Part shown: positions 9,362 through 17,338 of the stretch, one piece after another
Layout of the letters: each line of letters starts with the position of its first letter
How positions within the stretch are numbered: the first letter of the stretch is position 1
Assembly: GCA_964489245.1 (NCBI GenBank)
Contig: CAZAXU010000013.1
Location: forward strand, 1 to 46,119
Direction of reading: 5' to 3'
Source: CAZAXU01 sp964489245
GTDB lineage: Bacteria > Bacteroidota > Bacteroidia > Flavobacteriales > Flavobacteriaceae
Length of the DNA: 46,119 bases
The notes under the pieces: model-generated
The model's database searches: none
What the model was told of the DNA's origin: nothing
The model's input: only the letters and a program-made list of their open reading frames with translations
Made by a program: the position numbers and the translations under genes

Positions 9362-9382
9362 AATCTTTTTGTATAAAAATAG

Positions 9383-9398
9383 GGGACAACCGTCCCCA
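9383..9398 (-). promoter_or_regulatory. Leader hairpin followed by U-tract, upstream of rimP
   Basis: On the minus strand GGGGAC-ggtt-GTCCCC forms a 6-bp GC-rich stem with a 4-nt loop, immediately followed by TATTTTTATAC and then the rimP ATG. It lies between the predicted transcription start (about 9420) and rimP. A terminator-like structure in this position could attenuate the rimP-nusA-infB transcript; control by NusA itself is a guess. Confidence 0.6.
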
Positions 9399-9426
9399 TT
9401 TCAACTCTGCTCCATAAAAATCAGTG

Positions 9427-9434
9427 CAAAGATA
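9427..9434 (-). promoter_or_regulatory. Promoter -7 box for rimP-nusA-infB
   Basis: The minus strand reads TATCTTTG, a perfect match to the Bacteroidota -7 consensus TAnnTTTG, about 66 nt upstream of the rimP ATG. A T-rich tract with TTTTG lies upstream, but no well-spaced -33 element is clear. Confidence 0.7.
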
Positions 9435-9460
9435 CAATAAATTTTGCAAAAAAAAATATT

Positions 9461-9490
9461 TTGTTTTTTTGTTTTTTTGAGTTAATTTTA
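9461..9490 (+). promoter_or_regulatory. Promoter for the universal stress protein gene
   Basis: TTG (9461-9463) and TAATTTTA (9483-9490, one mismatch from TAnnTTTG) are 19 nt apart, the spacing expected for Bacteroidota promoters. The start codon follows 16 nt later. Confidence 0.5.
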
Positions 9491-9506
9491 GGGAATTATA
9501 AAAACA

Positions 9507-10358
9507 ATGATTATGAAAAAAATTTTAGTGCCCGTAGATTTTTCCGAAAAGTCGGAAGATGCGTTAAGAATTGCAGCTAAAATTTGTAAAAGAAATGGAG
9601 CTGAGATTCATGTTATCCACTTGATTGATTTGCCTTCAAATGAAATTGATTTGGTGGGAGGTCCCGGTCTCGGGCAGGGTCCTTATGCTATTGAGCTGAT
9701 GGAATATGTGCATGATCGTTTTGATGTTTTTTTAGATAAAGATTTTCTTAATGGAATTACGGTTTATGAACATGTTTTATTCAATAAGCCTTTTGAGGGG
9801 ATTTCTTCTTTTGCCAATGAATCAAAAGCTGACATGATTGTGATAGGTTCTCACGGAACTTCCGGTCTGGATTCCATTTTTGTAGGGTCTAATACGGAAA
9901 AGGTGGTGCGGTCTTCAAAAATACCGGTTTTGGTGGTGAAAGCTTCACCTGATGATTTCAAAGTTGAGAATTTTGTGATTGCCAGTAAGTTTGAGGGGAA
10001 ATATATGAGAGAATTTGACAAGATTATGAAATTTGCAAGAATTTATAATCCTAAAATTCATTTACTGCGAGTAAATACAATTTCTAATTTTTTGTCAACT
10101 AGGGAATTAGAAGAGAATATGAATGCTTTCATGAAAAAGGCAAAATTGGAAGAAGAAGTATCTGTTAATTTCTATGATGATTATACCGTTCAGGAAGGAA
10201 TTTTCCATTTTGCTGATAAGGTCGATGCTGATTTAATTGGTTTGGCAACAAGAGGAAGACAAGGATTGATGCATTTTTTCTCTGATAGTGTAGCAGAAAG
10301 TGTAGTGAATAAGGCAAAAACCAATATTCTGACGATAAAAGTAGGTAAAGACGATTAG
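9507..10358 (+). CDS. Tandem-domain universal stress protein (UspA family)
   Basis: The 283-residue protein has two Usp domains. Domain 1 (about 4-146) starts ILVPVDFSEKSEDAL and has an intact ATP-binding signature GSHG-x9-GS at 114-128. Domain 2 (about 150-280) keeps the fold, but its equivalent loop (ATRGRQGLMHFFSDS) lacks the final Gly-Ser, so it may not bind nucleotide. There is no signal peptide, so it is cytoplasmic. Usp proteins help cells survive stress and growth arrest; the partner is unknown. It is a single gene, divergent from rimP and convergent with coaD. A second in-frame ATG at 9513 is an equally good start. Confidence 0.93.
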   Translation: MIMKKILVPVDFSEKSEDALRIAAKICKRNGAEIHVIHLIDLPSNEIDLVGGPGLGQGPYAIELMEYVHDRFDVFLDKDFLNGITVYEHVLFNKPFEGISSFANESKADMIVIGSHGTSGLDSIFVGSNTEKVVRSSKIPVLVVKASPDDFKVENFVIASKFEGKYMREFDKIMKFARIYNPKIHLLRVNTISNFLSTRELEENMNAFMKKAKLEEEVSVNFYDDYTVQEGIFHFADKVDADLIGLATRGRQGLMHFFSDSVAESVVNKAKTNILTIKVGKDD

Positions 10359-10407
10359 ATTTTGACCTATGGAGATATCACGGTTTTTTTAAAAAAGGAT
10401 ATATGGA

Positions 10408-10869
10408 TTATTTTAAATAATCTAAGATTTCTTTTGGGACAAATTGATTTACGTTGCCTCCGTTTCTGATAATATCTCTGACAATACCGGAACTGATATA
10501 GGATGTTGCCGGACCGGTTAATAGAAAAACAGTCTCTACATTGCCCAGTTTTCTGTTGGTTTGCGCAATGGCTTTTTCAAACTCAAAGTCAGCAGGGTTT
10601 CTCAGTCCCCGCAGAATAAAATTCAAATTATTTCTATTGCAATAGTCCACGGTTAATCCTGTGTAAGAAGTAACCTTTATTTTAGGTTCGTTTTTATAGA
10701 CATTTCGAATCATTTGCATGCGTTTTTCTATATCAAACATATATCGCTTGTCGATATTGATTCCTATTGCTATGGTTAATTCGTCAAAAAGAGGCAAAGC
10801 TCTGTTGATGATGTCTATGTGTCCTAATGTCAGCGGGTCAAAAGACCCCGGAAAAACAGCTTTATTCAT
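10408..10869 (-). CDS. coaD: Phosphopantetheine adenylyltransferase
   Basis: The 153-residue enzyme adenylates 4'-phosphopantetheine in coenzyme A synthesis. It shows AVFPGSFDPLTLGHIDI, with the nucleotidyltransferase T/HxGH motif (residues 14-17), RGLRNPADFEFE, and TSYISSGIVRDI near the end, matching the family over its full length. It is the last gene of a flippase-ddl-coaD run and overlaps the end of ddl by 8 nt, so translation is probably coupled. Confidence 0.97.
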   Translation of the reverse strand: MNKAVFPGSFDPLTLGHIDIINRALPLFDELTIAIGINIDKRYMFDIEKRMQMIRNVYKNEPKIKVTSYTGLTVDYCNRNNLNFILRGLRNPADFEFEKAIAQTNRKLGNVETVFLLTGPATSYISSGIVRDIIRNGGNVNQFVPKEILDYLK

Positions 10870-11851
10870 TTTTGTGTTTTTTTAGTGCCATTTCTATGGC
10901 GTTATCAAATAGTTCAGACAGGCTCAATCCGGCAGCCAAGGCTTGTTGAGGAAAAATAGAGGCTTCTGTTAGTCCCGGAATCATGTTTATTTCTATGAAA
11001 TAGGGCGTGTCTTCAACTATGATGTATTCGGCACGAGAAATTCCGTCAAGATCCAATATTTCATAAACGCGTTGAGCCGTATTTTCCGCTTTCTTATAAA
11101 TTTTTTCAGGAATTTGTGCGGGTGTAATTTCTTGAGATTTTCCCAGATACTTGGCTTCGAAATCAAAAAAATCATTTTCAGATATGATTTCGGTTATGGG
11201 TAATACTTTCACTTTTCCTTTATATTTTATTACACCAATCGACAATTCGCGTCCATCCAAAAATTCCTCAATAATAATTTCTTTGTCTTCTTTGAAAGCT
11301 TTTTGAACGGCTCCCGCCAATTCTTCTTTTTTATAGACTTTGGATATGCCATAACTCGATCCTGCCCTGTTGGGTTTTACGAAACACGGCAGTCCGATTT
11401 TCTGAATGATTCTTTCCGTATTGATTTTATCGTTTAAATGTAAAAAGACAGAAGCTCCGGTTGGCACATCATAACTGCGCAATACGGCAATGGTGTTTTT
11501 TTTATTGAAAGTTAAAGCCATTTTATCAAATGCTGCAGAAGTATGCGGAATGCCCAACATTTCAAAATAGGGCAAAATGGCACCGTCTTCTCCGGGTGTG
11601 CCGTGAATGGCATTGAAAATAACATCAAAAGTTATTTTGTGATTGTTGACAGACACAGAGAAATCATTTTTGTCAATTGAAAAAGAATTTTTGTTTTTAT
11701 CGATATAAACCCAATTATTTTTTCTTATTTCTATGGGAAAAATCTCATATTTATTTTTTGGAAGATGTTTGATAACAGTCTGTGCGCTTTTTACAGAAAT
11801 ATCAAATTCTGATGAAAAACCTCCCATGATTACGGCTACTTTCTTTTTCAT
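10862..11851 (-). CDS. ddl: D-alanine--D-alanine ligase
   Basis: The 329-residue ATP-grasp enzyme joins two D-Ala for peptidoglycan precursors. Visible are the N-terminal MGGFSSEFDISVKSA (usual GGxSxEHxVS), HGTPGEDGAILPYFEMLGIP, KPNRAGSSYGISKV, IIEEFLDGRELSIGVI, and the metal/ATP site FIEINMIPGLTEASIFP. Substitutions such as MIPG for the usual TIPG/TxPG are mild. It starts 15 nt after the flippase gene and overlaps coaD. Alanine racemase, which supplies its substrate, lies about 30 kb to the right at 40924. Confidence 0.97.
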   Translation of the reverse strand: MKKKVAVIMGGFSSEFDISVKSAQTVIKHLPKNKYEIFPIEIRKNNWVYIDKNKNSFSIDKNDFSVSVNNHKITFDVIFNAIHGTPGEDGAILPYFEMLGIPHTSAAFDKMALTFNKKNTIAVLRSYDVPTGASVFLHLNDKINTERIIQKIGLPCFVKPNRAGSSYGISKVYKKEELAGAVQKAFKEDKEIIIEEFLDGRELSIGVIKYKGKVKVLPITEIISENDFFDFEAKYLGKSQEITPAQIPEKIYKKAENTAQRVYEILDLDGISRAEYIIVEDTPYFIEINMIPGLTEASIFPQQALAAGLSLSELFDNAIEMALKKHKNE

Positions 11852-11866
11852 ATTCTTGATTTGGTT

Positions 11867-13324
11867 TTAGTTACTCCTCTTGATAATTTGATTGATTTCT
11901 TTTCGTTCAATGAAATAAATCAAACTCAAAAATAAACCTAAAATTAAAATTTTTATCGGATAATTATGATAATAATATTTAAAGATAAGCATTCCTAATG
12001 CTGATGAGAGCACGAGATAGGCAATAATTTTGCCGGTCTGATAAGGAACATTGTAGTATTTTTTGCTTAGTGCATATGACAAAACAGTCATGCTTCCATA
12101 GGCGGCTAAAGTTGCCCAAGCTGATGCCATATATCCGATTTTGGGAATCAGTACTAAGTTAAAAATAATGGTTATGATTGCTCCAAAAACAGACAGATAC
12201 ATGGCAAAACGAGTTCTATCGGTGAGTTTGTACCAAACAGACAGATTGTGGTAAATGCCAAATAACAAATAGGCTGTAAGAATGATTGGCACAATGCCCA
12301 AAGCTTGCAAGTAGATATCGTTTCCAATCAATATTTTTGCAATAATATCCAAAAAAACAACAATGCCGACCAGAAAGATACTTCCTAAAATGGTGAACCA
12401 AAGCATTATTTTTGCATACTGTTCTTTGGCGTTTTTTTCTTTGCTTTGGCTGAAGAAAAAAGGTTCTGCACCTAGTCGGAAAGCAGTAACGAACAGAGAC
12501 ATAAACACTCCGATTTTATAAGTTGCGGCATAGATTCCCATGGTGTTTTGGTCCAGCATTCTTTCCAGCAGGAGTTTGTCTATGTTTTCGTTGGTTGCGT
12601 ATGCCAATCCGGCAATCATAATGGGCAAACCGTAGCCTAGCATTTTTTTGAGAATTCTTTTGTCAACAGATAATTTAAAATTTTTCAGAATGGGGATAAA
12701 CAAAAGAAACGTAAGTGCACTGGCAATCAGGTTTGCAATAAAGATATAAATCACTTTTGGAGGTTTACTATACGCATTAATCAATTCATCATTGACGAAA
12801 ATGTTTTTCCGGATGAGATAAGGAATCAAAAGCAGAAAAACAAGATTAAGGAGTGCATATATGCTAATATTGAAGATTCTAAAAAATGCAAATTTCACAG
12901 GACGATTCATCACGCGCAAATAAGCATAAGGAACAACAACCAGTGTGTCGAGAATCAGAATGCCAATCAGAATGATATAGAATGATTTTCTGATTTGCAG
13001 AAAATCGGAAATTGGATTAGCAAACAATAAAAAAACACTTAGAAATAATGCGCTGCTTATCAAGATTGAAGTGAAAGCGGTTTGCACAACTTTTGAATCA
13101 TGTTTGAGTTTTGTGAAAAATCTAAAAAAAGCCGTTTCTATTCCGTAGGTCAATAATACGTTGAAATATACGGCATAGACATAGAATTTGGTATTCTCAG
13201 AATAGGCGTTTGGCAACAAAATGCCTGTATGCAATTTGACAAGTAACACATTCACAATCTTAGGAAGAATTGCGGCAATGCCGTAAATTGCGGTGTCTTT
13301 AGCAAATTTTTTCAGTAAACTCAC
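11867..13324 (-). CDS. Polysaccharide/lipid flippase (MATE/MOP superfamily, Wzx-like)
   Basis: The 485-residue integral membrane protein has about 12-14 hydrophobic segments spread over its whole length. The N-terminus LLKKFAKDTAIYGIAAILPKI is typical of Bacteroidota oligosaccharide flippases of the MOP superfamily. Members flip lipid-linked polysaccharide units across the inner membrane; the substrate here cannot be read from sequence, and a MurJ-like role is possible given that ddl is the next gene. The start is GTG at 13324; no in-frame ATG precedes the first membrane segment. It is the first gene of the flippase-ddl-coaD run. Confidence 0.88.
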   Translation of the reverse strand: MSLLKKFAKDTAIYGIAAILPKIVNVLLVKLHTGILLPNAYSENTKFYVYAVYFNVLLTYGIETAFFRFFTKLKHDSKVVQTAFTSILISSALFLSVFLLFANPISDFLQIRKSFYIILIGILILDTLVVVPYAYLRVMNRPVKFAFFRIFNISIYALLNLVFLLLIPYLIRKNIFVNDELINAYSKPPKVIYIFIANLIASALTFLLFIPILKNFKLSVDKRILKKMLGYGLPIMIAGLAYATNENIDKLLLERMLDQNTMGIYAATYKIGVFMSLFVTAFRLGAEPFFFSQSKEKNAKEQYAKIMLWFTILGSIFLVGIVVFLDIIAKILIGNDIYLQALGIVPIILTAYLLFGIYHNLSVWYKLTDRTRFAMYLSVFGAIITIIFNLVLIPKIGYMASAWATLAAYGSMTVLSYALSKKYYNVPYQTGKIIAYLVLSSALGMLIFKYYYHNYPIKILILGLFLSLIYFIERKEINQIIKRSN

Positions 13325-13413
13325 GTTGTTATTTTGTCGGCATAAATTTATTAAAAAAGATTGAATACTAAATTTTTATTTACTTTAGCCGAAAATATCA
13401 TTTTTAAAAGCTT

Positions 13414-13929
13414 ATGAAAAAGAATGGAATATTCCTTTGGATTGTTGTTTTGTTGGTTGCACTGCTTTCTCAACAAACTTTTGCGCAGAAAACCAAGAGT
13501 TCGAGAAAGTTTCAATTTTACGGAGGCATTGGTTTTTGGCTTTCAAATGATGGTTATCAAATCAGTTTGCAGCCGGGCGTAATCTATAATTTGAGCAAGA
13601 AATATAAAATTGGCGGCGGTTTACATTATGAATATCTTAAAGATAGAAATGTTTTGGGGGCGAGCAGGAGCGTTAAAATGTTTGGAGCCAATATTATTAA
13701 TTTGTTCTATCCGATAGAAAATTTGGAACTGTCTGCAGACTATGAGCAACTCTATGTGATTCAAAATTATAGTTCTAACAGCAGAAAATACAGAATTCCG
13801 GCCTTGTATGCCGGTGTTGGCTATCGTTCCGGAAATTTTGCTGCGGGTCTGAAATATGATTTTTTGCATGAAGACGGAAAAAGTGTCTATGAGAATGCAT
13901 TGATTCCGTATATCAGGTTTTATTTCTAA
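13414..13929 (+). CDS. Small outer-membrane beta-barrel-type protein
   Basis: The 171-residue protein has a signal peptide (MKKNGIFLWIVVLLVALLSQ..., cleavage after TFAQ). The rest alternates polar and hydrophobic residues in short strands with Gly-rich turns (YGGIGFWLS, KYKIGGGLHYEYL, YAGVGYRSGNFAAGLKYDF), and it ends in Phe (YIRFYF), as expected for an 8-stranded outer-membrane barrel. Function is unknown. It is 2 nt upstream of the next gene, so the two are co-transcribed, divergently from the flippase operon. A weak TACTTTAG promoter-like box lies in the 89-nt divergent gap. Confidence 0.75.
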   Translation: MKKNGIFLWIVVLLVALLSQQTFAQKTKSSRKFQFYGGIGFWLSNDGYQISLQPGVIYNLSKKYKIGGGLHYEYLKDRNVLGASRSVKMFGANIINLFYPIENLELSADYEQLYVIQNYSSNSRKYRIPALYAGVGYRSGNFAAGLKYDFLHEDGKSVYENALIPYIRFYF

Positions 13930-13931
13930 GC

Positions 13932-15146
13932 ATGCAAAAGTTTTTGTTCATATCTGTTGGTTTGTTCTTGGGGTTGCAAGTTTCAGCACAATCTTATCGT
14001 TTGCTTTCAGGAGATAGAGAAGTGGATAGTTTGCAACAAAAAACCATTTATTTTTCTTTTGATGATCTTAGTTTTTTCAAGGATAATGAATATTTTAATT
14101 TGATTGCAGACGGATATACACTTTTGGGGAACAAGCTTGAGATAAATATTAAATATAAACCTCAAGATGCTTATTGTATCAAACTTGGAGTGACCGCCGT
14201 AAAATATCATGGCATGAGCAGTTTTCACAGAATATCTCCCGATATTTCGCTTGAGATTTATAATGGAAATCATACTTTTATTTTTGGAGATTTGCGTTCG
14301 GATGATAATCACAGATTTTTCAATCAATTCTATGCTTTTGAGCGCTTGCTCAATGAAAGAAATCAAGAAACCGGTCTGGAACATCGATATATCAATGAAA
14401 ATTGGTTTGTAGATACTTGGTTGGACTGGGAAAAGTTTATTTTTAAATCTGATGATAGAAGAGAAAGGTTGAATTTTGGCAATTCCACTAATTTTTCTTT
14501 GAAATTAACCGATGCGATTTATTTAAAATTTCCGTTTCAGCTTTTTTTGCAACATCGAGGCGGACAAATCAATCTCAGAAGTCATTCTCTAGATGGCTTG
14601 AACACATCGATGGTTATTTTGAATGCAGGTTTTGGGAGCAAGATGTTTTATGTGTTCAATAAACATCATAAGATGTATGTATCTTATGCCCGCCTGCTCA
14701 GTGCAATTAATACTGAAAACACCGAAGAACTAATTTTTAAAAAGGGGAGTGCAAACTTGTTTTCATTGGGCTGTGTTTTTGATCATTGGAATATGGATGT
14801 GTCTTATTGGCACGGAAGAAAATTTATTTCTCCGAAAGGAGATGATATGTTTCAGAGTGTGAGTAGGCGTGTAGATAGATATTTCTTTGATGATGGAACG
14901 CAGGGAGATGTATATAGCTCACATGCAGAACCCGACAGGACACTGATTTTCGGCTCGGTTTCTTATCAAAACAAGTTGTTTAAAGGTTTGAGTATTGGAG
15001 GAGAATTGGATGTTTATTATCAAGATTATCGTTCTGAAATCAATCATTTTTTACACGAAGTGGTGGTGAGCAATCAAATAGACTACAGCATCGGGATATT
15101 TCTAAAATATAGATTCAATACACCGCTTTATAGAATAAAATCTTAG
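13932..15146 (+). CDS. Exported beta-rich protein, probable outer-membrane barrel
   Basis: The 404-residue protein begins with a signal peptide (MQKFLFISVGLFLGLQVSAQ). The mature part is rich in aromatic residues and alternating strands (for example SFSLKLTDAIYLKFPFQLF-like stretches and KGLSIGGELDVYYQDY). I do not recognise a family; a barrel with a role alongside the small barrel encoded 2 nt upstream is the simplest reading. It ends 3 nt before the stop of the convergent hydrolase gene, leaving no space for a separate terminator. Confidence 0.7.
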   Translation: MQKFLFISVGLFLGLQVSAQSYRLLSGDREVDSLQQKTIYFSFDDLSFFKDNEYFNLIADGYTLLGNKLEINIKYKPQDAYCIKLGVTAVKYHGMSSFHRISPDISLEIYNGNHTFIFGDLRSDDNHRFFNQFYAFERLLNERNQETGLEHRYINENWFVDTWLDWEKFIFKSDDRRERLNFGNSTNFSLKLTDAIYLKFPFQLFLQHRGGQINLRSHSLDGLNTSMVILNAGFGSKMFYVFNKHHKMYVSYARLLSAINTENTEELIFKKGSANLFSLGCVFDHWNMDVSYWHGRKFISPKGDDMFQSVSRRVDRYFFDDGTQGDVYSSHAEPDRTLIFGSVSYQNKLFKGLSIGGELDVYYQDYRSEINHFLHEVVVSNQIDYSIGIFLKYRFNTPLYRIKS

Positions 15147-15149
15147 GAT

Positions 15150-15941
15150 TTACAGCTCGTGTTCTTCCAAAAATTTCTTTATTGCGACAGGCATTTCTTT
15201 CTGATTTTCAATATAGCTCATGTGTCCTTCGCTGATTTCAATATATGCAACATTTTCACATTGTGTTGATGCCGCTCTGATTTTTTCCAATTCAATTAAA
15301 GGATCTTTGATTCCGATGATCCAAAGTTTTGGAAAATCGTTACCCTTGCAAAAAAGTTCACTATGATCTTCCCGAAGTTTCATGCCTCTGATGGCGGCAG
15401 TGATATTTTGTGCTTGCATTTTTGTTGCATCTTCGAGTAGTTTTTTAATTTTTTCTTTATATCTGGATCGGTTATCCGGAGCAAAAAAACTGGGGATTGC
15501 CGCTTTTACATAGGCAATATGGTTGTTTCTAACGGATTTTATGGCTCTTTCTCTGGCTTGCCTTTTTTCGTCGTCGTCTGAAAACGGATGAGAATTCAGC
15601 AATCCTAAGGCAGTAATTTTTTCAGGAAAAAGTTTGGCAAAAGCCAAACTGATATATCCTCCCATGCTGTGCCCGATAATTGTAGCTTTCAGCACTTGTT
15701 CTTTTTCCAGAAAATTATTGATTACTTTGGCTTGTTGCTCCATTGTGTGTATGTCGCAAAGCCCGTCGCTTTCTCCATGTCCCAGTAAATCAATGGTATA
15801 TACCGTGTGGTTTGTTGCAATGGCATCTGTAACAACTTTCCACATTTTTTTGTTTTCCAGAAATCCGTGTATTAGAACAACAGGTTTTCCTTTGCCGATT
15901 TTTTGATAACTGATTTGAGTGGTCTGGTAGGTATATTTCAT
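15150..15941 (-). CDS. Alpha/beta-hydrolase fold protein
   Basis: The 263-residue protein has the classic alpha/beta-hydrolase features: the oxyanion segment VVLIHGFLENKKMW (21-34), DLLGHGESDG, the nucleophile elbow GHSMGG (Ser92), a likely Asp in IGIKDPLIELE and a late His in SEGHMSYIE. No signal peptide is present. Esterase, lipase or C-C hydrolase activity cannot be told apart by sequence. It begins 13 nt after the CorC-type gene and probably shares its transcript. Confidence 0.9.
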   Translation of the reverse strand: MKYTYQTTQISYQKIGKGKPVVLIHGFLENKKMWKVVTDAIATNHTVYTIDLLGHGESDGLCDIHTMEQQAKVINNFLEKEQVLKATIIGHSMGGYISLAFAKLFPEKITALGLLNSHPFSDDDEKRQARERAIKSVRNNHIAYVKAAIPSFFAPDNRSRYKEKIKKLLEDATKMQAQNITAAIRGMKLREDHSELFCKGNDFPKLWIIGIKDPLIELEKIRAASTQCENVAYIEISEGHMSYIENQKEMPVAIKKFLEEHEL

Positions 15942-15954
15942 GGCTGTGGTTGGA

Positions 15955-17229
15955 TTAGTTTTCTTTGCTCAAAACTTGAAGCATAACTTTCTGAATTTGT
16001 TTTTGGTTGGCTTTGTTAATTTTGATATGAAAATGATCAATATCGAATTCCTCTCCTTCCTCCGGAATTTCACCTATTTTAGATAGAATATAGCCTCCTA
16101 AAGTCTCATAACTATCGTCTTCAGGGATATTGAAATTATAGTTTTTGTTTAAATCATAGATTTCAAACCTACTGGAGAAGATATAAGTATTTTGATCAAT
16201 TTGCTTTTCAAAAAGTTCATTTTTATCGTGTTCATCTTCAATTTCTCCGAATATTTCTTCAATAATATCTTCCAACGTGATAATTCCTGATGTGCCGCCA
16301 TATTCGTCCAAAATAATGGCAATACTCTTCTTTTTCTTGGTCATTTCTTTCATTAGATCATGAATTGACACAGTCTCGGGGGCAAATTCCACAGGTCTGA
16401 TGATTCGTTTGATATTTTTTGGGTTTTTAAATAAATCAAATGAATGAACATAACCGATTATATTGTCGATATTTTCGTCATAAATGATAATTTTTGATAG
16501 TCCGGTTTCAATAAATTTGGTTTTAAGCTCCTCAATGTTTGTGTCATCTTCCAAGGCAATGATTTCTGTGCGGGGCACCATTACTTCTCTGGCTCTGACA
16601 TCGGCAAAGTCCAGAGCATTATGTAAAATTTCCAATTCAGAATCTGTTTCTTCTTCTGTTTTTTCTGCTTCTTGGATTTGTTGTCCGATGAATTTGCTCA
16701 ATTCTGTTTTAGTTAGAAATTGTTGTACATCATCATTTGACGTTTTAAAAATGGATTTCAAAATAAAGTTTGATATTTTCATCGTAATCCATGAGATTGG
16801 CCAAAAAATAATGAAAATGATATATGCCGGCAAAGCAAACAGTCGTAGGAGTTTATTTGAATATAACTGAAATATCACTTTTGGAAGAAATTCTGCCGTG
16901 AACAAAATGACCAAGGTAGAGATTAGTGTTTTGATAAAGAGCTCACCAAGCCCGTTTATGTTTGGAAAATATCTGCCGAGATAAGACGAAATCAGCGATC
17001 CCATAAAAAAACCGTAGATAACCAAAGCAACATTATTGCCCACTAACATTGTTGTGATAAAATTAGATGGTTTGTCTGTTAGTTTTCGGAGTATTTTTGC
17101 CAGATTTCCATCTTCGTTTTTATCGAGTTCCAGTTTGACTTTGTTTGCACTGACAAATGCGATTTCCATTCCTGAAAAAAAGGCTGACAGTAACAAAAAA
17201 ATAATGATAATAAGTATTTCGGATTCCAT
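15955..17229 (-). CDS. CNNM/CorC (HlyC) family transporter with CBS domains
   Basis: The 424-residue protein has an N-terminal DUF21/CNNM membrane domain with about 4 segments (1-165, starting ILIIIIFLLLSAFFSGMEIAF). A CBS pair follows (about 200-330, AREVMVPRTEIIALE ... IAIILDEYGGTSGIITLEDIIEEIFGEIEDE in parts), then a C-terminal CorC_HlyC domain (about 345-424). Relatives act in Mg/Co export or resistance; the 'hemolysin' label is historical. A Bacteroidota member (GldE) belongs to this architecture and supports gliding, but orthology was not established. Its promoter is probably the box at 17251-17258. Confidence 0.92.
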   Translation of the reverse strand: MESEILIIIIFLLLSAFFSGMEIAFVSANKVKLELDKNEDGNLAKILRKLTDKPSNFITTMLVGNNVALVIYGFFMGSLISSYLGRYFPNINGLGELFIKTLISTLVILFTAEFLPKVIFQLYSNKLLRLFALPAYIIFIIFWPISWITMKISNFILKSIFKTSNDDVQQFLTKTELSKFIGQQIQEAEKTEEETDSELEILHNALDFADVRAREVMVPRTEIIALEDDTNIEELKTKFIETGLSKIIIYDENIDNIIGYVHSFDLFKNPKNIKRIIRPVEFAPETVSIHDLMKEMTKKKKSIAIILDEYGGTSGIITLEDIIEEIFGEIEDEHDKNELFEKQIDQNTYIFSSRFEIYDLNKNYNFNIPEDDSYETLGGYILSKIGEIPEEGEEFDIDHFHIKINKANQKQIQKVMLQVLSKEN

Positions 17230-17250
17230 TTATAAATCGAGCTATTAGTG

Positions 17251-17258
17251 CAAAGATA
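17251..17258 (-). promoter_or_regulatory. Promoter -7 box for the CorC-hydrolase operon
   Basis: The minus strand reads TATCTTTG, a perfect TAnnTTTG match, 21 nt upstream of the ATG at 17229. Confidence 0.65.
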
Positions 17259-17338
17259 TGATTTTATGTGACAACATCATTTATTCGTATATCTAAGATT
17301 TGTTGAAAGTGTTTCATGAGCCATTCGGATCTGATCAA

